A stretch of 14,566 nucleotides of DNA from JAJUFS01 sp964599565. GTDB lineage: Bacteria > Pseudomonadota > Gammaproteobacteria > Natronospirales > JAJUFS01. Position 1 is the stretch's first letter. Each line of letters opens with the position of its first letter. Shown here piece by piece: positions 1-6,648 of this stretch. The translations under genes were made by a program, and so were the position numbers. Below the pieces are notes generated by a model. That model was given only the letters and a program-made list of their open reading frames with translations, was not told where the DNA came from and searched no databases. The stretch spans positions 1 to 14,566 of the forward strand of contig CAZRFE010000067.1 of the NCBI GenBank assembly GCA_964599565.1. Reading direction: 5' to 3'.

Positions 1-2252
1 ACGTCGCCCTTCACGGTTGCGAGAAGCACCTTTCCCTTCGCGCGCGCACCGGCGTCCTTCTCCGCCTCGATGTACGGCGTGAGATACGCCACGGCCTTCT
101 TCATCACGCGCGCGGATTTCACGACCTGCGGCAGGAACATCCTGCCGTCGCCGAACAGGTCGCCGACAACGTTCATGCCGTCCATCAGCGGACCTTCGAT
201 GACATCGATCGGACGATCCGCGCTGCGTCTTGCCTCCTCGACATCCTCTTCGACGTACGCATCGATGCCATGCACGAGCGAATGCGCGATGCGCTCTGCG
301 ACCGGAAGCTCGCGCCACGCGAGATCGGGACCGCTGTTGCGCCGCTGCGCGCTGTAGTTGTCCGCGATCTCCAGCAGCCGCTCGGTTGCATCGCTGCGGC
401 GGTTCAGGATCACGTCCTCGACACGCTCGCGCAGCACAGGATCGAGTTCGTCGTAAACGCCGAGCTGGCCGGCATTCACGATCCCCATGTCGAGACCGGC
501 ATGAATGGCGTGATAGAGAAACACGGCGTGCATCGCTTCGCGCACGGCGTCGTTGCCGCGGAACGAGAACGACACATTGCTCACGCCACCGGACGTGCGC
601 GCACCCGGGCACGCGCGCTTGATTTCGCGAACGGCTGCGATGAAATCGACGGCATAGCCGTTGTGCTCGGCAAGACCGGTTGCGACGGCGAAGATATTCG
701 GATCGAAGATGATGTCTTCTGGCGCGAAACCGGCCTTGCCCGTGAGCAGCCCGAACGCGCGCGTGCAGACCGCGACGCGGCGCTCCAGCGTATCCGCCTG
801 GCCGTCCTCGTCGAACGCCATCACCACGACAGCCGCGCCGTAACGGCGCGCGAGCTCCGCCTGCCGCAGGAACTCCGCCTCGCCTTCCTTCAGGCTGATG
901 GAATTCACGATGGGCTTGCCCTGCACGCACTTGAGACCCGCCTCGATGATCTCGAAGCGCGAGGAATCGATCATCACCGGCACGCGCGAGATATCCGGCT
1001 CGCTCGCGATGAGCGACAGGAACTCGCGCATCGCGGCCGCGCCATCCAGCATGCCTTCATCCATGTTGACGTCGATGACCTGCGCGCCGCTGTCGACCTG
1101 CTGGCGCGCAACGTCCAGCGCGCCGGCGAAATCGTTCGCCGCGATCAGCTTGCGAAAACGCGCAGAGCCCGTGATGTTGGTGCGCTCGCCGATGTTCACG
1201 AACAGCGTTTCAGGGCCGATGTTCAATGCTTCGAGGCCGGACAGGCGCAGCCGCGACGGCCGTTCCGGTATCGCGCGCGGCGCGCGGCCTGCAACGAGAG
1301 AAGCAATCTTTCGAACATGCTCAGGCGTCGTGCCGCAGCATCCGCCGAGAATGTTCACCAGGCCTTCGTCGACCCAGCTGGCGAGAAAATCATGCATGGC
1401 CTGCGGCGATTCGTCGTACTCGCCGAATGCGTTCGGCAGCCCGGCATTCGGGTGCGCGCTGACGCAACAATCGGCGATGCGCGCGAGCTCCTCGACGTAT
1501 GGCCGCAGCTGTTCCGCGCCCAGTGCGCAGTTGAGCCCCACGCTCAAGGGCCGCGCATGCCGCACCGAATTCCAGAACGCCTCCACCGTCTGACCTGACA
1601 GCGTGCGGCCGGATGCATCCGTGATGGTCGCGGAGATCATCACCGGCACACGCGCGCCGCGCGCGGCGAACACGTCCTCGATCGCGAACAGCGCGGCCTT
1701 TGCGTTCAGCGTGTCGAAGATCGTCTCCACCATCAGCAGGTCCGCACCGCCGTCCAGCAGGCCTTGCGTTGCTTCGCGGTACGCGGCGGCAAGCATGTCG
1801 AAATCCACTGTGCGGTATCCCGGCCGGTTCACGTCCGGCGAGAGCGATGCCGTCTGGTTCGTCGGCCCGAGCACGCCCGCCACGAAGCGCGGCTTCTGCG
1901 CGGTCGAATGCGCGTCCGCTGCCGCACGCGCAATGCGCGCCGCCTCGACGTTGATCTCGCGCACCAGGTGTTCGCAGGCGTAATCACGCTGCGAGATGGA
2001 CGTGGCGTTGAAGGTGTTCGTCTCGATGATGTCCGCGCCTGCTGCAAGGTAGGCGTCATGTACACCGCGCACGGCATCCGGACGTGTAAGGCAGAGAATG
2101 TCGTTGTTGCCTTTCAGATCGTGCGAATGATCGCGCAGCCGTTCGCCGCGAAACGCCGCTTCGTCCAGCTTCAGCTGCTGCAGCAGCGTGCCCGTCGCGC
2201 CATCGAGAACCGCCACGCGATCGGCGAGGAGACTTTCGAGAGAGGATTTCAC
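1..2252 (-). CDS. metH: Cobalamin-dependent methionine synthase, N-terminal 750 residues (3' end outside window)
   Basis: MetH transfers a methyl group from 5-methyltetrahydrofolate via cobalamin to homocysteine, making methionine in the cytoplasm. The minus strand is open from a GTG at 2252 to the window edge. Visible in order: the homocysteine-binding barrel (about residues 1-320) with zinc ligands Cys242 (NCALG) and Cys305/Cys306 (GGCCGTTP), close to E. coli Cys247/310/311; the pterin-binding barrel (about 340-620, with NIGERTN and DVNMDEGMLD); and the helical cobalamin cap (about 640-735). The window ends inside KGDV, one residue before the expected cobalamin-ligating His of DxHxxG. Residues 2-11 read KSSLESLLAD and lead directly into VLDGATGTLL, so the GTG start fits the family. 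It lies 56 bp downstream of metF in the same direction, so a metF-metH operon is likely. No break is seen, and the gene is probably full length beyond the edge. Confidence 0.97.
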   Translation of the reverse strand, partial: MKSSLESLLADRVAVLDGATGTLLQQLKLDEAAFRGERLRDHSHDLKGNNDILCLTRPDAVRGVHDAYLAAGADIIETNTFNATSISQRDYACEHLVREINVEAARIARAAADAHSTAQKPRFVAGVLGPTNQTASLSPDVNRPGYRTVDFDMLAAAYREATQGLLDGGADLLMVETIFDTLNAKAALFAIEDVFAARGARVPVMISATITDASGRTLSGQTVEAFWNSVRHARPLSVGLNCALGAEQLRPYVEELARIADCCVSAHPNAGLPNAFGEYDESPQAMHDFLASWVDEGLVNILGGCCGTTPEHVRKIASLVAGRAPRAIPERPSRLRLSGLEALNIGPETLFVNIGERTNITGSARFRKLIAANDFAGALDVARQQVDSGAQVIDVNMDEGMLDGAAAMREFLSLIASEPDISRVPVMIDSSRFEIIEAGLKCVQGKPIVNSISLKEGEAEFLRQAELARRYGAAVVVMAFDEDGQADTLERRVAVCTRAFGLLTGKAGFAPEDIIFDPNIFAVATGLAEHNGYAVDFIAAVREIKRACPGARTSGGVSNVSFSFRGNDAVREAMHAVFLYHAIHAGLDMGIVNAGQLGVYDELDPVLRERVEDVILNRRSDATERLLEIADNYSAQRRNSGPDLAWRELPVAERIAHSLVHGIDAYVEEDVEEARRSADRPIDVIEGPLMDGMNVVGDLFGDGRMFLPQVVKSARVMKKAVAYLTPYIEAEKDAGARAKGKVLLATVKGD

Positions 2253-2308
2253 GTCGTTTCCGGACCTTCGCAGTTGTCGATATTCGGAAAAGCGCAAACA
2301 GCAGCGAT

Positions 2309-3238
2309 TCAACCCGCCGCAGCGGCGACATTCCCGCCGTCGCTGCCTGTTCGCACAGCCGGTGCCAGCCCGAGCATCCTGCAGATCGCGCAGGCGAGCT
2401 GCGAGCGGTTCAGCGTGTAGAAATGAAACTCGTTGACACCCTCGGCGCGCAGTGCGTGGCAAAGCTCGGTTGCAACGCTCGCTGCAACGAGCTGGCGGGT
2501 TTCCGGTTCGCCGTCGAGACCCGCAAACAGCCGCGCCATCCATTCCGGCACCGTGGCGCCGCAGCGGCGGCTGAAGTTCACCACCTGCTCGAAGTTCGTC
2601 ACGGGCAGGATGCCGGGAACGATCGACGCATCGATGCCTGCGTCCGCCGCGCGATCGCGGAAGCGAAGATAGGTCTGCGCGTCGAAGAAGTACTGCGTGA
2701 TGGCGCGAGACGCGCCCGCGTCGAGCTTGCGCTTGAGGTTGTCGATGTCGCCTTGTGCGCTTGGCGCATCCGGATGCACTTCCGGATGCGCCGCGACGCT
2801 GATCTCGAAATCGCCGGCGCTGCGCAATCCCTGGACGAGTTCCGCGGCATTGCGAAAGCCATCGGGATGCGGCGTGAAAGCCGCGCCGTCAACCGCATCG
2901 CCGCGCAGCGCGACGATATGCCGCACGCCGCTGTCACGGTAACTCGCAGCGATGTCGAGAATTTCCGCGCGCGATGCACCGACGCATGTGAGATGTGCGG
3001 CGGGAACCAGTTCCGTTTCGCTTGCGATGCGCCGGACGGTTGCATGCGTGCGCTCGCGCGTCGATCCGCCCGCGCCGTAGGTGACGGAAACAAAGCGCGG
3101 TGCAAATGGCGCAAGACGTTCGATGGACTGCCAGAGCGTCTGCTCCATTGCAGCGGTTTTCGGTGGAAAGAACTCGAACGACACCTGCGGTGCAGGCAGC
3201 GCGTGACAGCGCTCCAGCGATTCGACCAGGTAAGCCAT
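2309..3238 (-). CDS. metF: 5,10-methylenetetrahydrofolate reductase
   Basis: This flavoprotein reduces 5,10-methylene-THF to 5-methyl-THF, the methyl donor for MetH encoded just downstream. The 309-residue product matches the usual bacterial length (about 290-310). Signatures seen: SFEFFPPKT near the N terminus with the catalytic Glu at residue 22, VSVTYGAGGSTRERT in the FAD-barrel core, and ALRGD. The start ATG at 3238 has a GAGGA-like Shine-Dalgarno a few bases upstream. Upstream lies a strong intrinsic terminator (3315-3352) and a candidate promoter (3373-3402), so the gene may be controlled by attenuation. Pairing with metH means a cobalamin-dependent methionine route. Confidence 0.97.
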   Translation of the reverse strand: MAYLVESLERCHALPAPQVSFEFFPPKTAAMEQTLWQSIERLAPFAPRFVSVTYGAGGSTRERTHATVRRIASETELVPAAHLTCVGASRAEILDIAASYRDSGVRHIVALRGDAVDGAAFTPHPDGFRNAAELVQGLRSAGDFEISVAAHPEVHPDAPSAQGDIDNLKRKLDAGASRAITQYFFDAQTYLRFRDRAADAGIDASIVPGILPVTNFEQVVNFSRRCGATVPEWMARLFAGLDGEPETRQLVAASVATELCHALRAEGVNEFHFYTLNRSQLACAICRMLGLAPAVRTGSDGGNVAAAAG

Positions 3239-3314
3239 GACGTCCTCGACGATTTACAGAATTTCTTTTCCGCCCTGAAGTGGTCCTAAACGGCGGCGCC
3301 TTTTGACGGGCAAC

Positions 3315-3352
3315 AAAAAAGCCCGCTCGGCTTTGCAGCTGAAGCGGGCTTT
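3315..3352 (-). terminator. Intrinsic terminator between gltX and metF; possible metF attenuator
   Basis: On the minus strand a perfect 10-bp stem (AAAGCCCGCT / AGCGGGCTTT) encloses an inner 3-bp stem with a GCAA loop and is followed by a run of six T (three in the stem). It is 130 bp after the gltX stop and 77 bp before the metF ATG. It may simply end gltX transcripts. Because a promoter-like sequence sits between gltX and the hairpin, it may instead attenuate metF-metH. I see no recognisable riboswitch around it. Confidence 0.85.
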
Positions 3353-3372
3353 CTGCGCCCTCTTTAGCAGTA

Positions 3373-3402
3373 TTTGTAAAGCGCCCGCAAGCTGAGTATC
3401 AA
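3373..3402 (-). promoter_or_regulatory. Candidate sigma70 promoter for metF-metH
   Basis: On the minus strand TTGATA (3397-3402) and TACAAA (3373-3378) are separated by 18 bp. The -35 matches consensus at 5 of 6 positions and the -10 at 4 of 6. Transcription from it would run straight into the terminator hairpin at 3352-3315. The rest of the 243-bp gltX-metF gap shows no gene. The hexamers are suggestive only. Confidence 0.4.
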
Positions 3403-3481
3403 ATCGGCGCTGTGTGAAAGTATATGCGCGATGCGGTGAATTGCAAGCAAGGCCTGCACGTCACCGGTCATCGATCACTGT

Positions 3482-4900
3482 TCATTCATCGGTATATGCC
3501 GTGTGTCCTGCAATATGTCCCACCGCACGATCGATGCGCAAAAGCGCGGTGTCGCGTCCGAGCAGCTCGAGCGTGATGTCGATCGGCGGCGATACGCCCT
3601 TGCCCGCGATCGCGACGCGCAGCGGCTGCGCAACCTTGCCGAGCTTGAGGTCCAGCGATTCGGCAACGCCGTTCACCGCATCGTGGATGGCGGCGGCCTT
3701 CCACTCGTCGAGCGACGCGAGCGCGTCGCGTATCTTCGCAAGCGGTTCGACGGCGTCGGGCACGAGGTTCTTGCGTGCGGCCTTGTCCTCGTATTCCGCG
3801 AAGTCCCGATAGAAGAACGTGCTGTTCTCCGCCATCTCCTTGAGCGTCTTCGCGCGTTCCGCGTTCGCGCGCACGACGTCGGCGAGCGCGGGTCCGTTCA
3901 CGGTCGGCACCCCCATGCGCTCGAAGTGCCAGCCGAGTTCCGCACCGAGGCGCTCCGGGTCGCCCTCCTTTATATAGTGCTGGTTCAGCCATGCGAGCTT
4001 GTCGGGATTGATCGCGGATGCCGAGTGATTGACATCGGCGATGTCGAACAGCTTCACCATCTCCTCCGTGGAGAAGATTTCCTGGTCGCCGTGCGCCCAG
4101 CCGAGCCGCACGAGGTAGTTGCGCACCGCTTCGGGCAGGAAGCCGTCGTTGCGGTATTCCATCACCGATACCGCGCCGTGGCGCTTGGAAAGCTTCGCGC
4201 CGTCCGGGCCGAGAATCATCGGCAGGTGCGCGTACTCCGGCGGCGTGGCGCCGAGTGCGGCGAAGATGTTGATCTGCCGCGGCGTGTTGTTGAGGTGATC
4301 GTCGCCGCGGATGACGTGCGTGATCGCCATGTCCATGTCGTCGACGACCACGCAGAAGTTGTACGTCGGCGTGCCGTCGGAGCGCGCGATGATGAGATCG
4401 TCGAGTTCCGCGTTGCGAAACGTCACCGTGCCGCGCACGTGATCCTTCACCACGACCTCGCCGTCGAGCGGATTCCTGAAACGCACGACGGGATCGACGC
4501 CCGCGCGCGGCGCCGTGCGCTCGCGGCAGCGGCCGTCATAGCGCGGCTTTTCCTTGCGCGCCATCTGCGCGGCGCGCATTTCCTCGAGTTCTTCCTTCGT
4601 GCAGTAGCAGTGATACGCCTTGCGCTCGTCGAGCAGCTGCTGCACGACTTCCCTGTAGCGGTCGAAGCGCTCCGTCTGGTAGTACGGGCCTTCATCGTGG
4701 CCAAGTCCAAGCCACGCCATGCCATCGAGGATCGCCTGCACCGCTTCCGGCGTGGAACGCTCGCGGTCCGTATCCTCGATGCGAAGCACGAAATCGCCAC
4801 CGTGATGCCGCGAGTACAGCCAGCAGAACAGCGCCGTGCGCGCACCGCCGATGTGCAGGTAACCGGTGGGGCTGGGGGCGAAACGGGTGCGGACCTTCAT
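3482..4900 (-). CDS. gltX: Glutamyl-tRNA synthetase
   Basis: Class I aminoacyl-tRNA synthetase that charges tRNA-Glu with glutamate. The product is 472 residues, as in E. coli (471). The Rossmann-fold HIGH motif appears as HIGG at residues 16-19 after APSPTG, and KMSKS as KLSKR at 236-240. The insert typical of the E. coli-type enzyme is present, with Cys98, Cys100 and Cys125 at the E. coli positions. The following residue 127, a His in the CxH part of the E. coli zinc site, is Glu here (GRCRE), so the site may use another ligand or be weaker. The ATG at 4900 has AGAGGG upstream. It is divergent from the CBS-domain gene at 5051. Confidence 0.98.
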   Translation of the reverse strand: MKVRTRFAPSPTGYLHIGGARTALFCWLYSRHHGGDFVLRIEDTDRERSTPEAVQAILDGMAWLGLGHDEGPYYQTERFDRYREVVQQLLDERKAYHCYCTKEELEEMRAAQMARKEKPRYDGRCRERTAPRAGVDPVVRFRNPLDGEVVVKDHVRGTVTFRNAELDDLIIARSDGTPTYNFCVVVDDMDMAITHVIRGDDHLNNTPRQINIFAALGATPPEYAHLPMILGPDGAKLSKRHGAVSVMEYRNDGFLPEAVRNYLVRLGWAHGDQEIFSTEEMVKLFDIADVNHSASAINPDKLAWLNQHYIKEGDPERLGAELGWHFERMGVPTVNGPALADVVRANAERAKTLKEMAENSTFFYRDFAEYEDKAARKNLVPDAVEPLAKIRDALASLDEWKAAAIHDAVNGVAESLDLKLGKVAQPLRVAIAGKGVSPPIDITLELLGRDTALLRIDRAVGHIAGHTAYTDE

Positions 4901-4939
4901 TGAAAACCCTCTGGCGGACGGGAAATTTCGAGGCCGCGA

Positions 4940-4945
4940 ATTCTA
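4940..4945 (-). promoter_or_regulatory. Possible -10 element for gltX
   Basis: TAGAAT on the minus strand, 40 bp upstream of the gltX start, resembles a sigma70 -10 box. No good -35 is visible at the right distance. The 150-bp gap between the divergent genes contains nothing else I can name. Confidence 0.3.
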
Positions 4946-5050
4946 GCAAATGCCACGCGCCGCGTACCGCCTTGCCGGCTGCGTACGCAGCGCTCGTCAG
5001 GAACCGCCGCGAACGGTATTGTGTGCCACTGGAATCTTCCGGAATCACCG

Positions 5051-6367
5051 ATGACGACCGACGTTCTCTACATCCTGTTCGCGTTCCTGCTCGTGCTCGC
5101 CAATGGTTTCTTCGTCGCCGCGGAGTTCGCGATCGTCAAGCTGCGCCAGACGCAGGCGAACGAACTGGCGGAAACGCACGGCCTGCGCGGCCGCGTGCTG
5201 AAGAATGTGCGCTCCCACCTCGACGCCTACCTTTCCGCCTGCCAGCTCGGCATCACGCTCGCCTCGCTCGGGCTCGGCTGGATCGGCGAGCCCGCGTTCG
5301 CACGCCTGCTCGAACCCGTGTTCGAGAACTTCGACGTCGAGCCGGAGCTTGCGCACGGCATCAGCTTCACCTTCGCGTTCACCGTCATCTCCTTCCTGCA
5401 CATCGTGCTCGGCGAACTCGCGCCGAAATCCGTGTCGATCCGCTATTCCGAGCAGAGCTCGCTGTGGACGGCGATCCCGCTGTTCCTCTTCTACTGGCTG
5501 ATGTACCCGTTCATCTGGGTGCTGAACGGCAGCGCGCTGCTGCTGCTGAAACTCTTCGGCCTCGATGCCGCGCACGAGGGCGACGAGGCGCATTCCGCGG
5601 ACGAAATCCGCCACGTGCTGCTCGCGAGCCATCGCCACGGCGAGCTGGACCGCGCCGAAGCCGAGATACTCACGCGCGCCATCGATCTCGGCGAACTCAC
5701 CGCCGGCGATCTCATGCGCCCCGCGCGCGAGATGATCGCGCTCGACATCGAGGACGGCGTTTCCGAAAACCTCGCCACCACGCAGAAATACCGCTTCTCG
5801 CGCTATCCCGTGTACGAAGGCGACCGCGACCAGGTCATCGGCCTCGTGCACGTGAAGGATCTGTTCGCGAAGCTGCGCGACAGCGGCGAGATTCTCGCGC
5901 TGCGCCCGCTGCTTCGACCCGTTGTCCGCATCGAGGAAGAAACACCCGCGACCGACGTGCTCACGCGCTTCCAGGCCGGCGACTCGCACTTTGCCGTCGT
6001 CTACGACGAACTCGGCCACCTGATCGGCTTCATCACCATGGACCACGTCATGGGTTCGCTGCTCGGCGGCATCCGCGACGAGTTCGAGCACCTGCACCCC
6101 GAATGGGAGCCGGCGCCGGATGGCAGCTACGTCGGCGCCGGCTCGCTGCCGATCTACTCGCTCGAACGCCTGCTCGGCCAGGACATCGACGAGGAAGAAG
6201 TGAACAGCGTCGGCGGACTCGTGATGAACGCGCTGGAACGCATCCCGCGCAACGGCGACGCCGTGGATTTCGAGGGCTTCCGCATCGAGGTGCTGACCAT
6301 GCGCGGCCCGCGCATCGCGCGCGTCCGCGTGCGCCCCGCCGACCGCGGAGAGACGGACGAAGACTGA
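5051..6367 (+). CDS. DUF21/CBS/CorC-HlyC family membrane protein (hemolysin-like ion transporter family)
   Basis: A 438-residue inner-membrane protein with the standard three-part layout of the CNNM/CorC family. The N-terminal DUF21 region has hydrophobic segments at about 5-27, 60-80, 104-130 and 138-170, including NGFFVAAEFAIV and GELAPKS, both typical of the family. A cytoplasmic CBS pair follows at about 205-330 (DLMRPAREM; RFSRYPVYEG; VIGLVHVKDL; HFAVVYDELGHLIGFITMDH). The C terminus (about 350-430) is a CorC/HlyC domain (VGAGSLPIYSLERLLG, VGGLVMNALERIP, FEGFRIEVLTM). Family members are linked to Mg/Co or polyamine efflux; the substrate here cannot be read from sequence. I chose ATG 5051 (MTTDVLY) over the in-frame ATG at 5021, because the family begins directly with the first membrane helix and GGAA lies upstream. 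Confidence 0.93.
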   Translation: MTTDVLYILFAFLLVLANGFFVAAEFAIVKLRQTQANELAETHGLRGRVLKNVRSHLDAYLSACQLGITLASLGLGWIGEPAFARLLEPVFENFDVEPELAHGISFTFAFTVISFLHIVLGELAPKSVSIRYSEQSSLWTAIPLFLFYWLMYPFIWVLNGSALLLLKLFGLDAAHEGDEAHSADEIRHVLLASHRHGELDRAEAEILTRAIDLGELTAGDLMRPAREMIALDIEDGVSENLATTQKYRFSRYPVYEGDRDQVIGLVHVKDLFAKLRDSGEILALRPLLRPVVRIEEETPATDVLTRFQAGDSHFAVVYDELGHLIGFITMDHVMGSLLGGIRDEFEHLHPEWEPAPDGSYVGAGSLPIYSLERLLGQDIDEEEVNSVGGLVMNALERIPRNGDAVDFEGFRIEVLTMRGPRIARVRVRPADRGETDED

Positions 6368-6392
6368 GCAGGAATGCCGCGCCGCACGCGCG

Positions 6393-6421
6393 TTGACCCG
6401 CCCCGGTCGAGACCGTAGAAT
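6393..6421 (+). promoter_or_regulatory. Consensus sigma70 promoter of tRNA-Val
   Basis: TTGACC (6393-6398) and TAGAAT (6416-6421) are separated by exactly 17 bp. The tRNA begins 41 bp after the -10, consistent with a short RNase P-processed leader. Confidence 0.8.
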
Positions 6422-6438
6422 TCCCGCCCTCTCCAACC

Positions 6439-6466
6439 CGAGAACCATGGGTCGAGAACCATGGGT
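6439..6466 (+). repeat. 14-bp perfect tandem duplication at the tRNA-Val 5' boundary
   Basis: CGAGAACCATGGGT occurs twice back to back (6439-6452 and 6453-6466). The second copy includes the first four bases of the tRNA (GGGT). The first copy therefore carries a decoy of the tRNA 5' end within the precursor leader. Confidence 0.9.
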
Positions 6467-6537
6467 GGTTAGCTCAGCGGTAGAGCACTGCCTTCACACG
6501 GCAGGGGTCACTGGTTCAATCCCAGTACCACCCACCA
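6463..6537 (+). tRNA. tRNA-Val (anticodon CAC)
   Basis: A full cloverleaf can be drawn: acceptor GGGTGGT/ACCACCC, D arm GCTC/GAGC, anticodon arm CTGCC/GGCAG with loop TTCACAC giving anticodon CAC, and T arm ACTGG/CCAGT with TTCAATC. Discriminator A is followed by an encoded CCA. It decodes GUG, a frequent Val codon in this GC-rich window. It has its own promoter upstream and a terminator 9 bp downstream, so it is a single-gene transcription unit. Confidence 0.97.
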
Positions 6538-6545
6538 GAAAAAAC

Positions 6546-6582
6546 AAGGGCTTGCGCCATCCGACGCAAGCCCTTTTTTTTT
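6546..6582 (+). terminator. Intrinsic terminator of tRNA-Val, likely bidirectional
   Basis: An 11-bp perfect stem (AAGGGCTTGCG / CGCAAGCCCTT) with an 8-nt loop, followed by a T run (6574-6582). On the opposite strand the stem is followed by TTGTTTTTTCT, so it can also end the converging peptidase transcript, whose stop codon is at 6649. Confidence 0.92.
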
Positions 6583-6648
6583 CGAATCCCGGCTCCGCTC
6601 CCGTCGATCGCGCGAGAGCGGAGGTCCTGGATACGGACGCAGGACGCG

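Noticed and set aside
270..1598. Long plus-strand open frame of 442 codons
   Set aside because: It lies antisense to metH, whose minus-strand frame has clear domain motifs. The Arg/His/Ala-rich translation is typical of a GC-rich shadow.
3239..3481. SAH or SAM riboswitch before metF
   Set aside because: I compared the region with remembered SAH and SAM class consensus elements and found no conserved core. Only a terminator and a promoter-like sequence are supportable.
3503..4903. Long plus-strand open frame of 466 codons
   Set aside because: Antisense to gltX over its whole length, with no recognisable domain.
5045..6448. Long minus-strand open frame of 467 codons
   Set aside because: Antisense to the DUF21/CBS gene and rich in Val, Ala, Glu and His without family motifs, so a shadow.
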